From positions 1 to 64,000 of the forward strand of contig NZ_BCRQ01000005.1 in assembly GCF_001552675.1 (NCBI RefSeq): DNA of 64,000 bases. The letters run 5' to 3'. Position 1 is the stretch's first letter. Each line of letters begins with the position of its first letter. The position numbers and the translations under genes were made by a program. The notes under the pieces are model-generated. The model worked only from the letters and a program-made list of their open reading frames with translations, did no database searches and had not been told where the DNA came from. Source of the stretch: Alicyclobacillus sendaiensis NBRC 100866 (GTDB taxonomy: Bacteria > Bacillota > Bacilli > Alicyclobacillales > Alicyclobacillaceae). Shown in pieces: positions 44,623-52,625 of this stretch.

Positions 44623-44628
44623 AGTATA
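44623..44628 (-). promoter_or_regulatory. Possible extended -10 promoter before ccdC
   Basis: On the minus strand the sequence reads TGGTATACT, an extended -10 (TGn + TATACT), about 77 bp ahead of the ccdC start. No convincing -35 accompanies it. Confidence 0.35.
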
Positions 44629-44798
44629 CCACCATTGACTCAACGCTTTCTTGAACAGCGATCTACAAAACTACGAACTTTGCACACGCGCGGGCGCGGC
44701 GGGCGGCAGATCATCTGGAAAACCTGACAGCCGCCTGCTAGAATTCTTTCGGTCACTAAATCAGTTGTCAAGCCTGTCCCAGGGAAGGAGGCGCGTCC

Positions 44799-47700
44799 GT
44801 GGCAGAACGTTACGCGCATTTCATCGCGCGCTTCAAGTACGCCATCATCGGCGTCTGGATCCTTGCCGTGGCGCTGGCGCACGTGTTCTTGCCGCAGTTG
44901 AACGCAATTGTCGCCCACAAGAACACGGAATTTTTGCCAAACTCGTCGAGCGTCGTGATCGCCAGCAACTGGTTGAAGTGGGTCGACCCGTCCCGCCAGG
45001 CGGGTTCAAGCGCCGTGGTGGCCTTGTACAACCCGCATGGATTGACGCCGGCGGACAAGGCGTGGTTCACCCAGAAGCTGAGGCAGGTGGCCGAGCACAA
45101 GCGTGCCTACGGCGTGAAGACCGTCACGGCCGCCTACAACCAATCGAAGTCCGTGGCGAACCAGTTTTTCAGCGCCGATGGCACCGTCGAGATCGCGACC
45201 ATCGGCTTCCCGGGCAACGACGTGTCCAAAGCCACCGACGCATCGCTGAACCAGCTTCATCAGGTATTTCAGCAGCCGCCCAAGGGCGCACAGGTGCTAT
45301 TCACCGGCGACACGCCCATCGAAAACGACAACATCAACATCTCCATGGACGGCGCGTCGAAGACGGCGGGCGTGACCATCGCCCTCGTGCTCGTCATTTT
45401 GCTCATCGTCTTTCGGTCTGTCGTAGCCCCGTTCTTGACGCTCGTCAGCATCGGGCTCTCCTATCTTCTGACCACGAACCTCGTGGCCGTCCTCGCGAAC
45501 GTGGGCCTGCCGGTCTCCACGTTCACGGACACGTTTCTCATCGCCATCATCTTCGGCGCAGGCACGGACTACAGCATCATCGTGCTCAATCGGTTCCGGG
45601 AAGAGGCGAGCCGAGGCCTCGCGCCGGTGGACGCCCTCGCGCGAGCGATGTCCGGCGTGGCCAAGACCGTCGTGTACAGCGCGCTCACCGTCTTTCTCTC
45701 GTTTGCGACGCTTTACTTCGCTCGTTTTGGCCTCTTCCGATCCGGCGTCGGCGTGGCCGTCGGGCTGGCCGTGACCCTGTTTGCATGCCTGACGTTCCTC
45801 CCGGCGCTGATGATGGCGCTCGGGCGCTACGTGTTTTGGCCGCGGCGCAACCTGGATGGCGCAAGCCACAAGCCCTCTCGCATCTGGGATCTGACGGGCA
45901 GAACGGCGCTCCGCCATCCTTGGTGGACGCTCGCCGGCGTGCTTGTGGTGCTCACTCCCGTGGCGCTGTCGTTTACCGATCAGCGCACGTTCGATCCGAC
46001 CTCCGACATCCCGACGGCGCCTTCCGTCGTGGGCTTTCACATCGTGTCCAAAGCGTTCGGCCCCGGCAAGGTTCTGCCGATGGATGTCGTGATCGACACA
46101 CCGGAAAACCTGCGCACGCCGCAGGGGCTGACGACCATCGAACAGGTGTCGGAGGCCATCGCGAAGCTACCATTCGTGCAACAGGTGCAAAGCGCCACGC
46201 GGCCGACGGGCAGCGTCATCACGGAATTTGAATTGGCCAAACAGAACCAGCTCGCAGCCAACGGCCTGGGCAAGGTGCAGAACGGCCTGAATCAGGTCGC
46301 GAGCAGGGTAGGGCCGGCGGGCGCAGCGCAGGCGGCCGACGCGGTGAACCGGCTCGCGGGCGGCGCGACGGCGCTCGCGCTAGCGGGAGGAAAGCTGAGC
46401 CAGGGCGCGGCGCAAGCGCAGGCGGGTGCATCGAAGCTCGCCTCCGGCGCGCAGGCGCTCGCAAACGGCGCAGCGCAGCTCGCGCAGGCCAACGCCAAGC
46501 TGCAGGGAGGCGCGGCCCAGGTGGCGGCCGGATCGCAGCGAGTGGCGCAAGGCGCGGGGCAACTCGCCGGTTCTGCGCGCAGCCTTGCATCGGGGCAGTC
46601 GACGCTTGCGCAGGGGGCGGCTCGCGAAGCGCAGGCGGCCGAGCAGCTCGCGAACGCCATCGCGGCCTGGACGAAGGCCCATCCGGCGGAAGCCTCCGAT
46701 CCCAACTGGCAGCAGATTGTCGCCCTGGCGCAGGGCAGCGCATCGGGGGCGCAGCAGACGGCGAAGGCGGCTAGCGAGCTTGCGAATGGCACAGCGCAGT
46801 GGGCGAATGGCGCGACCTCACTGGCGGAGGGGGCGAGCAAAGTCGCGGAGGGCGCAAACCAGATCGCGGCGGGCAGCCAAGGCGCGGCATCTGGGGCCAA
46901 AGGCCTGAGCGACGGAGCCCGCCAAGTAGGACAAGGCGCTTCTTCGCTGGCGCAGGGGCTGGATCAGCTGAGTGGCGGCGCTCGCCAACTTCAGGCGGGG
47001 CTCGGTCAGTGGTCGGCCGGCGCTCGCCAATTCTCCTCCGGCCTTTCGAGCGCGGGTGCAGGGGAAAATCAGCTGCACAGCGCGCTCGTCAAGCTGTCGA
47101 ACGGCGTGGGCACCGTCAAGTCGGCGCTCGACGAGACCGCCAAGGCGCAGACCTCGGGCGATCCCGGCTTCTACGTGCCGGCGTCCGCCATCTCGTCGAA
47201 CAAGAGCCTGCGTCAGGCGCTGGACAGCTACATCTCTCCGGACGGACACGTCGCGGACATTCGCGTCACCCTGAAGTCGGATCCGTATTCCATGACGGCC
47301 ATTCAGGAGATGCCGCGGCTTGAGGCGGTCGCCCAGGCGGCCTTCACAGCCGCCCCCATCCATAGCGGGCAGGTCGGGTTTGCGGGTACCACGCCGACCC
47401 AGTACGCGCTGAACCAACTGTCCAATCAGGACTTCGTCCGCATGATGGCGCTCATCCTGGGATCCATCTTCGTCCTCCTCGTGGTGATGCTGCGGTCGCT
47501 CATCGCGCCGCTGTACGTCATCGCCTCGCTCACCGGGACGTACTTCGTGACGATGGCGTGCCTGCAGTTTGTCGCGGTGGACGTGATGCACAAGGCGGGG
47601 ATCAGTTGGACGGTTCCGTTCTTCGCCCTGCTGCTTTTGGTCGCGCTCGGCGTGGATTATTCCATCTTCCTGATGTCGCGCTTCGACGAGGAGTTGCGGC

Positions 47701-48005
47701 GCCATCCGGAGCTCAACCTGCGCAGCGCGATGCTCCACGCCATGCGCCAGATGGGCGACGTCATTTTTTCCGCGGCTGCCATCATGGCGGGCACGTTTGG
47801 CTCCATGTCCGTCTCCGGTGTGACCACGCTCGTGGAAATCGGCCTGTCGGTCATCATCGGGCTCGCGCTGTACGCGCTCATCGTGTTGGCGCTCTTCGTC
47901 CCGGCCTGCACGGCGATTGTCGGAGCGGCGCACTTCTGGCCATTCCGCCGAGCGCCTCGCGAAGAAACCGAGTTGAGGCTGCCGCAAGAAGTCGCGGCGG
48001 AGTAA
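44799..48005 (+). CDS. MMPL-family transporter with heptad-repeat insert
   Basis: The 1068-residue RND-type membrane protein has two blocks of about six helices. The first begins near residue 15 and includes the segment GAGTDYSIIVLNRFREE (near 250), and the second block includes ALGVDYSIFLMSRFDEE (near 950). Both carry the DYSIF/DYSII Asp-Tyr pair of MMPL transporters. Between the blocks, residues about 487-777 hold a long Ala/Gly/Gln-rich stretch with a clear 7-residue period (ASKLASG AQALANG ...). Such repeats also occur in YhgE/Pip-like proteins. It probably exports a lipid or a hydrophobic compound, substrate unknown. The GTG start follows GGGAAGGAGG. Confidence 0.9.
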   Translation: MAERYAHFIARFKYAIIGVWILAVALAHVFLPQLNAIVAHKNTEFLPNSSSVVIASNWLKWVDPSRQAGSSAVVALYNPHGLTPADKAWFTQKLRQVAEHKRAYGVKTVTAAYNQSKSVANQFFSADGTVEIATIGFPGNDVSKATDASLNQLHQVFQQPPKGAQVLFTGDTPIENDNINISMDGASKTAGVTIALVLVILLIVFRSVVAPFLTLVSIGLSYLLTTNLVAVLANVGLPVSTFTDTFLIAIIFGAGTDYSIIVLNRFREEASRGLAPVDALARAMSGVAKTVVYSALTVFLSFATLYFARFGLFRSGVGVAVGLAVTLFACLTFLPALMMALGRYVFWPRRNLDGASHKPSRIWDLTGRTALRHPWWTLAGVLVVLTPVALSFTDQRTFDPTSDIPTAPSVVGFHIVSKAFGPGKVLPMDVVIDTPENLRTPQGLTTIEQVSEAIAKLPFVQQVQSATRPTGSVITEFELAKQNQLAANGLGKVQNGLNQVASRVGPAGAAQAADAVNRLAGGATALALAGGKLSQGAAQAQAGASKLASGAQALANGAAQLAQANAKLQGGAAQVAAGSQRVAQGAGQLAGSARSLASGQSTLAQGAAREAQAAEQLANAIAAWTKAHPAEASDPNWQQIVALAQGSASGAQQTAKAASELANGTAQWANGATSLAEGASKVAEGANQIAAGSQGAASGAKGLSDGARQVGQGASSLAQGLDQLSGGARQLQAGLGQWSAGARQFSSGLSSAGAGENQLHSALVKLSNGVGTVKSALDETAKAQTSGDPGFYVPASAISSNKSLRQALDSYISPDGHVADIRVTLKSDPYSMTAIQEMPRLEAVAQAAFTAAPIHSGQVGFAGTTPTQYALNQLSNQDFVRMMALILGSIFVLLVVMLRSLIAPLYVIASLTGTYFVTMACLQFVAVDVMHKAGISWTVPFFALLLLVALGVDYSIFLMSRFDEELRRHPELNLRSAMLHAMRQMGDVIFSAAAIMAGTFGSMSVSGVTTLVEIGLSVIIGLALYALIVLALFVPACTAIVGAAHFWPFRRAPREETELRLPQEVAAE

Positions 48006-48035
48006 AACCGAAGCTCTCGGGAGCGGACCGAAGAC

Positions 48036-48074
48036 AAACGCCACCTGCCGGCCGTTACGCCGCAGGTGGCGTTT
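48036..48074. terminator. Hairpin after the MMPL gene
   Basis: A perfect 13-bp stem (arms 48036-48048 and 48062-48074, loop of 13) lies 30 bp past the MMPL stop. It has only a GTTTCG run on the plus strand, so termination strength is uncertain. Confidence 0.55.
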
Positions 48075-48191
48075 CGCGTGCATTCCGCGCTGAGCATCGA
48101 GGAGCTCACCCAGGGGATGGGCGACGCAGATCCCATGTCGGGTCGAAGATCAGTCGGTCACTAGGCCGGGCGCGGCATCTGGTGTCAGAGC

Positions 48192-48798
48192 GCGCTGAAG
48201 GTCTGGTTGCACAAAGACTACCCGCTGATTCCCGTCGGGCAAGCTCGTTTTGAACCGCAACCCGAAGAACTACTTCGCGGAAGTCGAACAGGCGGCCTTC
48301 TCCCCCGCCCACGTGGTGCCCGGCATCGGCTTTTCGCCCGGCAAAATGCTGCAGGGGCGGCTCTTCGCCTACGGCGACGCGCACCGGCATCGCCTCGGCG
48401 CAAATGACAACCTGCTGCCGGTCAACCGGCCGCACGCGACGAGCGCGCAAAACGACCAGCGGGACGGCGCCATGCGTTTCGACGACAACGGTGGGTCGGC
48501 GCCGAACTATTATCCCAACCACCCGGGCCACCCGGCGCCGACGGAACGCGCGCGCGGGCCCGAGTACCCCGTGCAGGGGCTTGTGGGGCATCACGAGTAT
48601 CGCGATCGCGACTTCTACACCCAGCCCCGCAAGCTGTACCACGTGATGCCAGAACAAGAGCGGGCCGATCTCGTCGACAATCTCGCCGCGTCGCTGCGAC
48701 AGGTGGATCGCGGGATTATTGAGCGGCAGATGGGGCATTTTGAGCAGATCGACGGAGATCTGGCACGGCGAGTGGCCGAAGCGCTCAAGAAAGGTTAA
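48192..48798 (+). pseudogene. Catalase remnant (C-terminal part, frameshifted)
   Basis: A stretch reading LKVWLHKDYPLIPVG continues in another frame as NRNPKNYFAEVEQAAFSPAH, VPGIGFSPGKMLQGRLFAYG and DAHRHRLG to GDLARRVAEALKKG. These are hallmark C-terminal sequences of monofunctional haem catalases. The GGG at 48237-48239 carries one extra G, which breaks the frame, and nothing matches the N-terminal 300 residues, including the catalytic His and the haem-binding segment. The haem-ligand Tyr region is also absent. The remaining 182-codon open frame starts at a TTG without a ribosome site. The gene is therefore a relic. Confidence 0.85.
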
Positions 48799-48820
48799 CC
48801 CTCGAGGGTGCCGCACACGC

Positions 48821-48860
48821 GAAGGGGCGCCCGCGCGGTTCTCCGCCTGGGCGCCCCTTC
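48821..48860. terminator. Bidirectional hairpin after the catalase remnant
   Basis: A perfect 12-bp stem GAAGGGGCGCCC/GGGCGCCCCTTC with a 16-base loop lies between the catalase remnant (+) and the small CxxC gene (-). No long U-run is present on either strand. Confidence 0.55.
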
Positions 48861-48904
48861 CGTTGCAACCTTCACATGTTTAGCCCTCACACGCGCAAAG
48901 CGCG

Positions 48905-49051
48905 TCACCACTCCGACTGCGCATCGCGAACCCAGCGGTCCACGCAGTCGTCACAGAGCCGATCCCACTCGCGCTCTTCCCAAGGGCGGCAAGGCTCCGG
49001 GATCTCCGTGCCGCACAGCACACAGGTGGTGGTCTCCGCCGTCCTCTGCAT
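48905..49051 (-). CDS. 48-residue CxxC protein
   Basis: A short frame with two CxxC pairs (CVLC near residue 10, CDDC near 33), an extra Cys at 21, and several Trp and acidic residues in between. The layout is that of a small zinc ribbon, and I recognise no family. The ATG at 49051 follows GTGAGAAGG closely; a GTG at 49060 (adding VRR) is possible. A stem-loop lies 45 bp past the stop. The gene was found by reading the minus strand directly. Confidence 0.6.
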   Translation of the reverse strand: MQRTAETTTCVLCGTEIPEPCRPWEEREWDRLCDDCVDRWVRDAQSEW

Positions 49052-49175
49052 CCTTCTCACCACTCCCGTCAGAATCACGTGTCTTTTCGATTGACACCCA
49101 TCATACCACGGGAGCGCGAGAGTTTCAACAGAATGTTCAGAATATGCAGTTTCGTCGGCGCGAGCCTCGCACCCA

Positions 49176-49194
49176 GGGCGCCTGGAAGGCGCCC
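49176..49194 (-). terminator. Hairpin after the DapA-like gene
   Basis: The 8-bp stem GGGCGCCT/AGGCGCCC with a 3-base loop lies 35 bp past the stop of the last gene of the hydroxyphenylacetate cluster. There is no U-run, so this is tentative. Confidence 0.4.
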
Positions 49195-49229
49195 CGTGCG
49201 CCCATAGCGATTCGACGGGAGAACGAACT

Positions 49230-50135
49230 TCAAATGAGCCCGTACGAAGACAGTACGCCGCGCAGCTTGGCCGTCATCTCATCGCCAGGCAGCGCGAGCG
49301 GCGGCCTCACCACTGGCCGAATTTTTCCGAGCATCGCAAGACACGCCTTCACCGGACCCGGATTCGTTTCCCAGAACAAAGCCTCGTTGAGGTCCGCAAG
49401 TTGAAAGTGGAGATCCATCGCCTCGTGCCACTTCCCGGCCTGCACGAGATCGTACAGGCGAGCGACTTCTCTCGGCAGGAGATTGGCGGTCGCGCTGAAA
49501 TGCCCCGCACCTCCGAGCGCCAGCATCGGGTAACACAAGAGCTCGATGCCCGAGTACACCAGAAAGTCCCGGCCGCACGCCTGGAACACCCGCGTGACCT
49601 GATCAAAGTCCTTATTCGACTCTTTGACGCCGATGATGTTCCGGCAGTCGCGCCTGAGGCGCGCCATCGTGGCGGGCTCGAGGTTCACGCCGGTGCGCCC
49701 AGGAATGTTATAGAGGATGATGGGGATGTCGACGCTGTCCGCGATGGCGCGAAAATGCCGATAAAGCCCCTCCTGCGACGGTCGATTGTAATAGGGAACA
49801 ATGACGAGCGCGGCGTCCGCCCCCAGCCGCTCTGCGGTCTTCGTCAAGCGAAGGGCCTCTGCGTGATGGGTCGATCCAGTCCCTAACACCACGGGCACCC
49901 GGCCGCGCACGGCATCGACCGTGACTTCGAACAGGTACTCCCGTTCTTCGACGGTGAGCGAACTCGGCTCGCCGGTGGTTCCTGCGCACGAAATACCGTG
50001 AGATCCGCTCTCGATTTGCCACTCAATGAGATCGCGATACGACCTCTCATCAAACGATCCGTCTTCCAAAAACGGCGTCACCATCGGAACGATGGAGCCG
50101 CGAAGACGCGAATACACGTCCAGCTCGCCACGCAT
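49230..50135 (-). CDS. DapA-family Schiff-base aldolase/lyase
   Basis: The 301-residue (beta/alpha)8 protein of the dihydrodipicolinate synthase family has CAGTTGEPSSLTVEE (phosphate- or carboxylate-binding loop), VPYYNRPSQEGLYRHF (catalytic Tyr), ILYNIPGRTGVN and the Schiff-base Lys in NIIGVKESNKD (near 165). It lies last in the 4-hydroxyphenylacetate cluster, right behind the ring-cleaving dioxygenase, so it most likely acts on a pathway intermediate (retro-aldol step) rather than in lysine synthesis. Relatives of this family are known as hydratase-aldolases of aromatic degradation. ATG at 50135 follows GAGAGGGG. Confidence 0.85.
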   Translation of the reverse strand: MRGELDVYSRLRGSIVPMVTPFLEDGSFDERSYRDLIEWQIESGSHGISCAGTTGEPSSLTVEEREYLFEVTVDAVRGRVPVVLGTGSTHHAEALRLTKTAERLGADAALVIVPYYNRPSQEGLYRHFRAIADSVDIPIILYNIPGRTGVNLEPATMARLRRDCRNIIGVKESNKDFDQVTRVFQACGRDFLVYSGIELLCYPMLALGGAGHFSATANLLPREVARLYDLVQAGKWHEAMDLHFQLADLNEALFWETNPGPVKACLAMLGKIRPVVRPPLALPGDEMTAKLRGVLSSYGLI

Positions 50136-50154
50136 GTCTCGTCCCCTCTCACCC

Positions 50155-51153
50155 TCATTTGATGTACCCAGCGGCACGTGCGTCCGTGACCCCGCGCAGC
50201 TCCACGGGAGAGCGGCGTCCCCAGTCCATCACGACGGTGCCGTCCCGCCACCAGCTCTCAGGCGTCTGATGCCCCCACAGTGTCTGCCGCCTGGGATCCG
50301 TCGCGCTCCAGCGGATGGGCCTATGATCAGGGTCAACTGTCAGGTAGTCCGAGGTATACAGTTCGATACGGTGACCGTCGGGATCGCGCAGATAGAGGAA
50401 GAACGCGTTCGATATGCCGTGTCGTCCGGGCCCCCGCTCAATGTGCTCGTGCATCTCCGCCCCGCCCAGGATGTCGCAGGCCCGTATGATGCTCCCCATG
50501 TCGTCCATCCAGAAGCCGATGTGGTGCAGGCGTGGCCCCTGGCCCTCCATGAGCGCGAGATCGTGGACATTGCCCTTACGCTGAAGCCAGACCGCCTTCA
50601 TCGCGCGAGGCTCTTCATCCGTCTCCACGTACTCCGTCACGCGAAAGCCGAAGCCCTCGCGCCACATGGCCTCGCAGCTTGACAAGTTGGAGACAAAGCA
50701 GTTGAAATGGTCAAGCCGGCGCACCCCGGCGCCCTTGTGCAAGTGGTATTTCTGAAGGAAGCATTCGGCGGGCGACATCTCGGCATAAAACTCGAGCGGG
50801 AAGCCGAACGGATCTTGCACGCGCAGCGCCCGACCCTGGCCGGGCTCTTCGCCCGCGTCGACGAAGTGCACCTCACATCCCAGCGCCTCAAAATAGGACG
50901 CGATGGCATCGAGATGATCGTCCTCCGCCACGCGGAAGGCCAGGTGCCCGAGCATGGGCACGTCGGACTCCGTCAGCACGAGACTGTGATGGTGGCGCTC
51001 CTCCACGCCGCGAAGAAACAGCTGTCCGTTGCGCTCCTCGGTGACGACGAAGCCCAGGATGTCTTCGTAGAATCGACGAGACGCGGCGAGATCGCGCACG
51101 AAAAGTTCCGCGTGGCCCGCGCGCACGACCGAATAGGCAACCCGGGGTGTCAC
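50155..51153 (-). CDS. hpaD: 3,4-dihydroxyphenylacetate 2,3-dioxygenase
   Basis: The 332-residue extradiol ring-cleavage enzyme has two vicinal-oxygen-chelate domains. The N-terminal copy (YSVVRAGHAELFVRDL, about 8-125) and the C-terminal copy (VRRLDHFNCFVSNL from about 145) repeat the fold. Metal ligands are the His of LDHFNCFV, the His of GPRLHHIGFW and the Glu of HRIELYTSDY. It opens homoprotocatechuate at the 2,3 position. The GTG start overlaps the hpaB stop (GTGA). Confidence 0.92.
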   Translation of the reverse strand: MTPRVAYSVVRAGHAELFVRDLAASRRFYEDILGFVVTEERNGQLFLRGVEERHHHSLVLTESDVPMLGHLAFRVAEDDHLDAIASYFEALGCEVHFVDAGEEPGQGRALRVQDPFGFPLEFYAEMSPAECFLQKYHLHKGAGVRRLDHFNCFVSNLSSCEAMWREGFGFRVTEYVETDEEPRAMKAVWLQRKGNVHDLALMEGQGPRLHHIGFWMDDMGSIIRACDILGGAEMHEHIERGPGRHGISNAFFLYLRDPDGHRIELYTSDYLTVDPDHRPIRWSATDPRRQTLWGHQTPESWWRDGTVVMDWGRRSPVELRGVTDARAAGYIK

Positions 51154-52601
51154 TGTGCCTCACCGTCCAAAAACGCCTTCACACGCGACACGTAGGGCGT
51201 TTTGTCGTAGGAGTCGTAGAGTGCGCCGTGCATGCGGACGGGATCGCCGAAGAAGAACCGCTCGTACAACACCTGGCGCGAACCGAAACTCGAGAGCGCG
51301 GCGTCCCAGGCGAGGCGGAACAGCTTCAGGCGGTGGAACGCGTCCACATTGCGCCCTTGGAGAAAGCGCTCGAGATCTTGGCGTATCTCCGAGTTCCAGT
51401 CGGCCTCGGTGGGGATGGCCATCAGGCCGCTCGCGCCCAGTTGTTGGATGATTTCAACCAGGCGAGGATACGTCTTGGGGAAGAGATTCCTCGCCGCGTT
51501 CAGCGGCGCCCACGCTGGCGTCATCACGCCGTATTCATCGAGCTCGGCGTCCGCTTCGGAAGCCCGCAAAAACGCTTTCATACTCTCCAGCGCGAGGATA
51601 ATCTCGGCCACCTTCTCCTTGACATGCTGGAACTGAGCAATGCCGATGGCGTCCACCATGGCCTCCGCGAGCCCGAGCAAAAACTCACACTTCGCGATGT
51701 TCTTGTGCATCACCTGGTACGTCATGTGGACGACGGCGTGGGTCGCCTGGTGCAGCTGGTTGCAGCGCTCCGCATCCTCGAGCAGAAAGACGCGGTCCCA
51801 GGGAACCAGAACGTCGTCAAACACGACAATCGCGTCCATTTCCTCGAATCTCGAGCCCAGCGGGTGATCGAAGTGAGACCGCCCGTAGTCGAAGCTTTCT
51901 CGGCAGATGTAGCGCAGGCCAGGAGTCGAGCTCGGGATGGCGAACGCGAACGAGTACGGCGCGTCCTCTTCGGTGTTCCGAAGCAGGGTGGACGGAAAGA
52001 CCAGGATTTCATCGGCGATGGGCCCTTGCGTGGCCAAGAGGCGAGCGCCGCGGATGACCACCCCGCGGTGATTTTTCTCGACCACGCGGGCCGCGATGTA
52101 CGGGTCCTGAAGTTTGCCCACGCTCACGGAACGGTTGACCTGTGGCGCGATCAGCGTGTGCGTCAGCGTGAGATCCCGTTCGCGCGCGTATTGATAATAG
52201 GCCTGGATGTTTTCCGCATACGACGGGTGATTGCCCGCAAAGTGAGCGCTCGCTTGAGCCATGGCCATGATGGCGACGTTGAGGTAATCCGAGGTCCTGC
52301 CCATCATCCCAAAGGTTGCGCGCGCCCATCGCTGCATCATGCGCCCTCTGCGGGCGAGATCGTCATGCGTCTTCGGAACCAGCCAGGACAGGCCGTAGCG
52401 CTGACCACCCTCTTCATAGGTCATCTCGTCAAGCGTGGCAGGATCCACCTGCATGTCGTACAGCCTCGCCATGCTTTGGATGACGTTGCGAAACGCCGGG
52501 TGTTCGGAGATGTTGCCCTGAAGACGCTCCCCATGAATCCACACCTCGCGAGGCTCCGCATTCAAGCGCTCCACGTATTCAGCGCCACTCTTTGCACCCA
52601 T
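51150..52601 (-). CDS. hpaB: 4-hydroxyphenylacetate 3-monooxygenase, oxygenase component
   Basis: The product has about 483 residues of the HpaB family. Hallmarks are RTSDYLNVAIMAMAQASAHF, LTHTLIAPQVNRSVSVG, RGARLLATQGPIADEILVFP, and DDVLVPWDRVFLLED in the flavin- and substrate-binding middle. It uses FADH2 from a separate reductase to hydroxylate 4-hydroxyphenylacetate to homoprotocatechuate. The reductase is presumably the product of the gene at 57177-57683. ATG at 52601 has AAGGTGGG 9 bases ahead, with a GTG three bases before it as another choice. It overlaps hpaD by 4 bases. Confidence 0.94.
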   Translation of the reverse strand: MGAKSGAEYVERLNAEPREVWIHGERLQGNISEHPAFRNVIQSMARLYDMQVDPATLDEMTYEEGGQRYGLSWLVPKTHDDLARRGRMMQRWARATFGMMGRTSDYLNVAIMAMAQASAHFAGNHPSYAENIQAYYQYARERDLTLTHTLIAPQVNRSVSVGKLQDPYIAARVVEKNHRGVVIRGARLLATQGPIADEILVFPSTLLRNTEEDAPYSFAFAIPSSTPGLRYICRESFDYGRSHFDHPLGSRFEEMDAIVVFDDVLVPWDRVFLLEDAERCNQLHQATHAVVHMTYQVMHKNIAKCEFLLGLAEAMVDAIGIAQFQHVKEKVAEIILALESMKAFLRASEADAELDEYGVMTPAWAPLNAARNLFPKTYPRLVEIIQQLGASGLMAIPTEADWNSEIRQDLERFLQGRNVDAFHRLKLFRLAWDAALSSFGSRQVLYERFFFGDPVRMHGALYDSYDKTPYVSRVKAFLDGEAQ

Positions 52602-52625
52602 CACTCATCACCCACCTTGAGTTGA

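Noticed and set aside
48106-48180. N-terminal catalase pieces on the minus strand (a short DRLIFDPT stretch)
   Set aside because: Only about 20 residues in the wrong orientation, with no further match; treated as coincidence.
49230-50135. Lysine-biosynthesis DapA
   Set aside because: The protein is of the right family, but its position directly behind hpaD in a catabolic cluster argues for a degradative lyase, so the symbol was not given.
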